From Candidatus Zixiibacteriota bacterium (GTDB taxonomy: Bacteria > SM23-81): a stretch of 5,573 nt of DNA. Of this stretch, positions 5,555-5,573 are shown piece after piece (the stretch's first letter is position 1; the number at the start of each line of letters is the position of its first letter). Both the position numbers and the translations under genes were made by a program. The DNA lies in NCBI GenBank assembly GCA_030628225.1, contig DAOVRJ010000170.1, positions 1 to 5,573 of the forward strand. The letters are read 5' to 3'. Below the pieces are notes generated by a model. The model worked only from the letters and a program-made list of their open reading frames with translations, searched no databases and was not told where the DNA came from.

Positions 5555-5573
5555 GGCGGGTTTGAAACCCGCC
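5555..5573. repeat. Palindrome 3: perfect nine-base arms, reaching the window edge
   Basis: GGCGGGTTT (5555-5563) and AAACCCGCC (5565-5573) are exact complements around one central G. The symmetry may continue past the end of the window, so the true length is unknown. GC-rich palindromes of this type are often dispersed REP-like repeats; multiple copies elsewhere are inferred, not seen. Confidence 0.7.

Larger units (their letters stand above)
5177..5573. other. Non-coding intergenic stretch rich in short repeats and palindromes
   Basis: About 400 bases with no credible gene on either strand. Base composition shifts along it: a GA-rich stretch with TTGAG words (5185-5212), GGCAAT-type hexamers (5215-5232), a mixed part with a small GGCATC/GATGCC hairpin (5244-5259), a G-rich stretch (5414-5435), an AT-rich repeat block (5435-5476) and three palindromes (5487-5573). 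The 10-mer at 5243-5252 recurs in inverted orientation at 5391-5400. The next gene lies beyond the right edge, and its direction is unknown. Confidence 0.8.

Noticed and set aside
5177-5573. tRNA, rRNA or known riboswitch in the gene-free stretch
   Set aside because: No cloverleaf with a T-loop GTTCGA-type motif, no rRNA signature and no recognisable riboswitch core were found by reading both strands.

Overview
The window comes from a bacterial chromosome and is an ordinary housekeeping region with one non-coding flank. All five genes lie on the minus strand, so transcription runs from high to low coordinates. The coding part is moderately GC-rich by eye. The organism cannot be named from this sequence. 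PdxJ implies the DXP-dependent vitamin B6 route, and paired separate secD and secF genes fit a typical Gram-negative-type bacterium. The small lipoprotein-like protein, with Cys-Thr-Asn-Ile-Phe-Ala-Pro after its signal segment, loosely recalls proteins from the FCB group and related uncultured phyla. That placement is a weak inference.

Layout in transcription order: positions 5573 to about 5177 hold no gene. They hold a patchwork of short repeats, a G-quadruplex motif, an AT-rich inverted/direct repeat block and three successive hairpin-forming palindromes, the last touching the window edge. A sigma70-like promoter (5148-5176) then drives a GTG-started putative lipoprotein gene (4544-5119), which ends at a strong intrinsic terminator (4481-4515). 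The T-tract of that terminator runs into a perfect TATAAT box that probably serves the next unit: a divergent polysaccharide deacetylase (YibQ family, 3251-4444) followed 27 bases later by pdxJ (2510-3223). A near-consensus promoter (2462-2490) sits just after the pdxJ stop and drives secD (666-2363) and secF (TTG start at 623, continuing past the left edge of the window).

Function: SecD and SecF form the membrane complex that helps the Sec translocon pull proteins across the membrane. PdxJ closes the pyridoxine ring in vitamin B6 synthesis. The deacetylase-like protein and the lipoprotein are predicted to act outside the cytoplasmic membrane, and both depend on Sec export. No direct link between pdxJ and its neighbours is evident beyond co-transcription.

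I found no convincing new multi-gene system. The items most worth a second look are the compound palindromic block at 5414-5573, the exact 13-residue duplication inside SecD, and the overlap of a terminator T-tract with a promoter -10 box.
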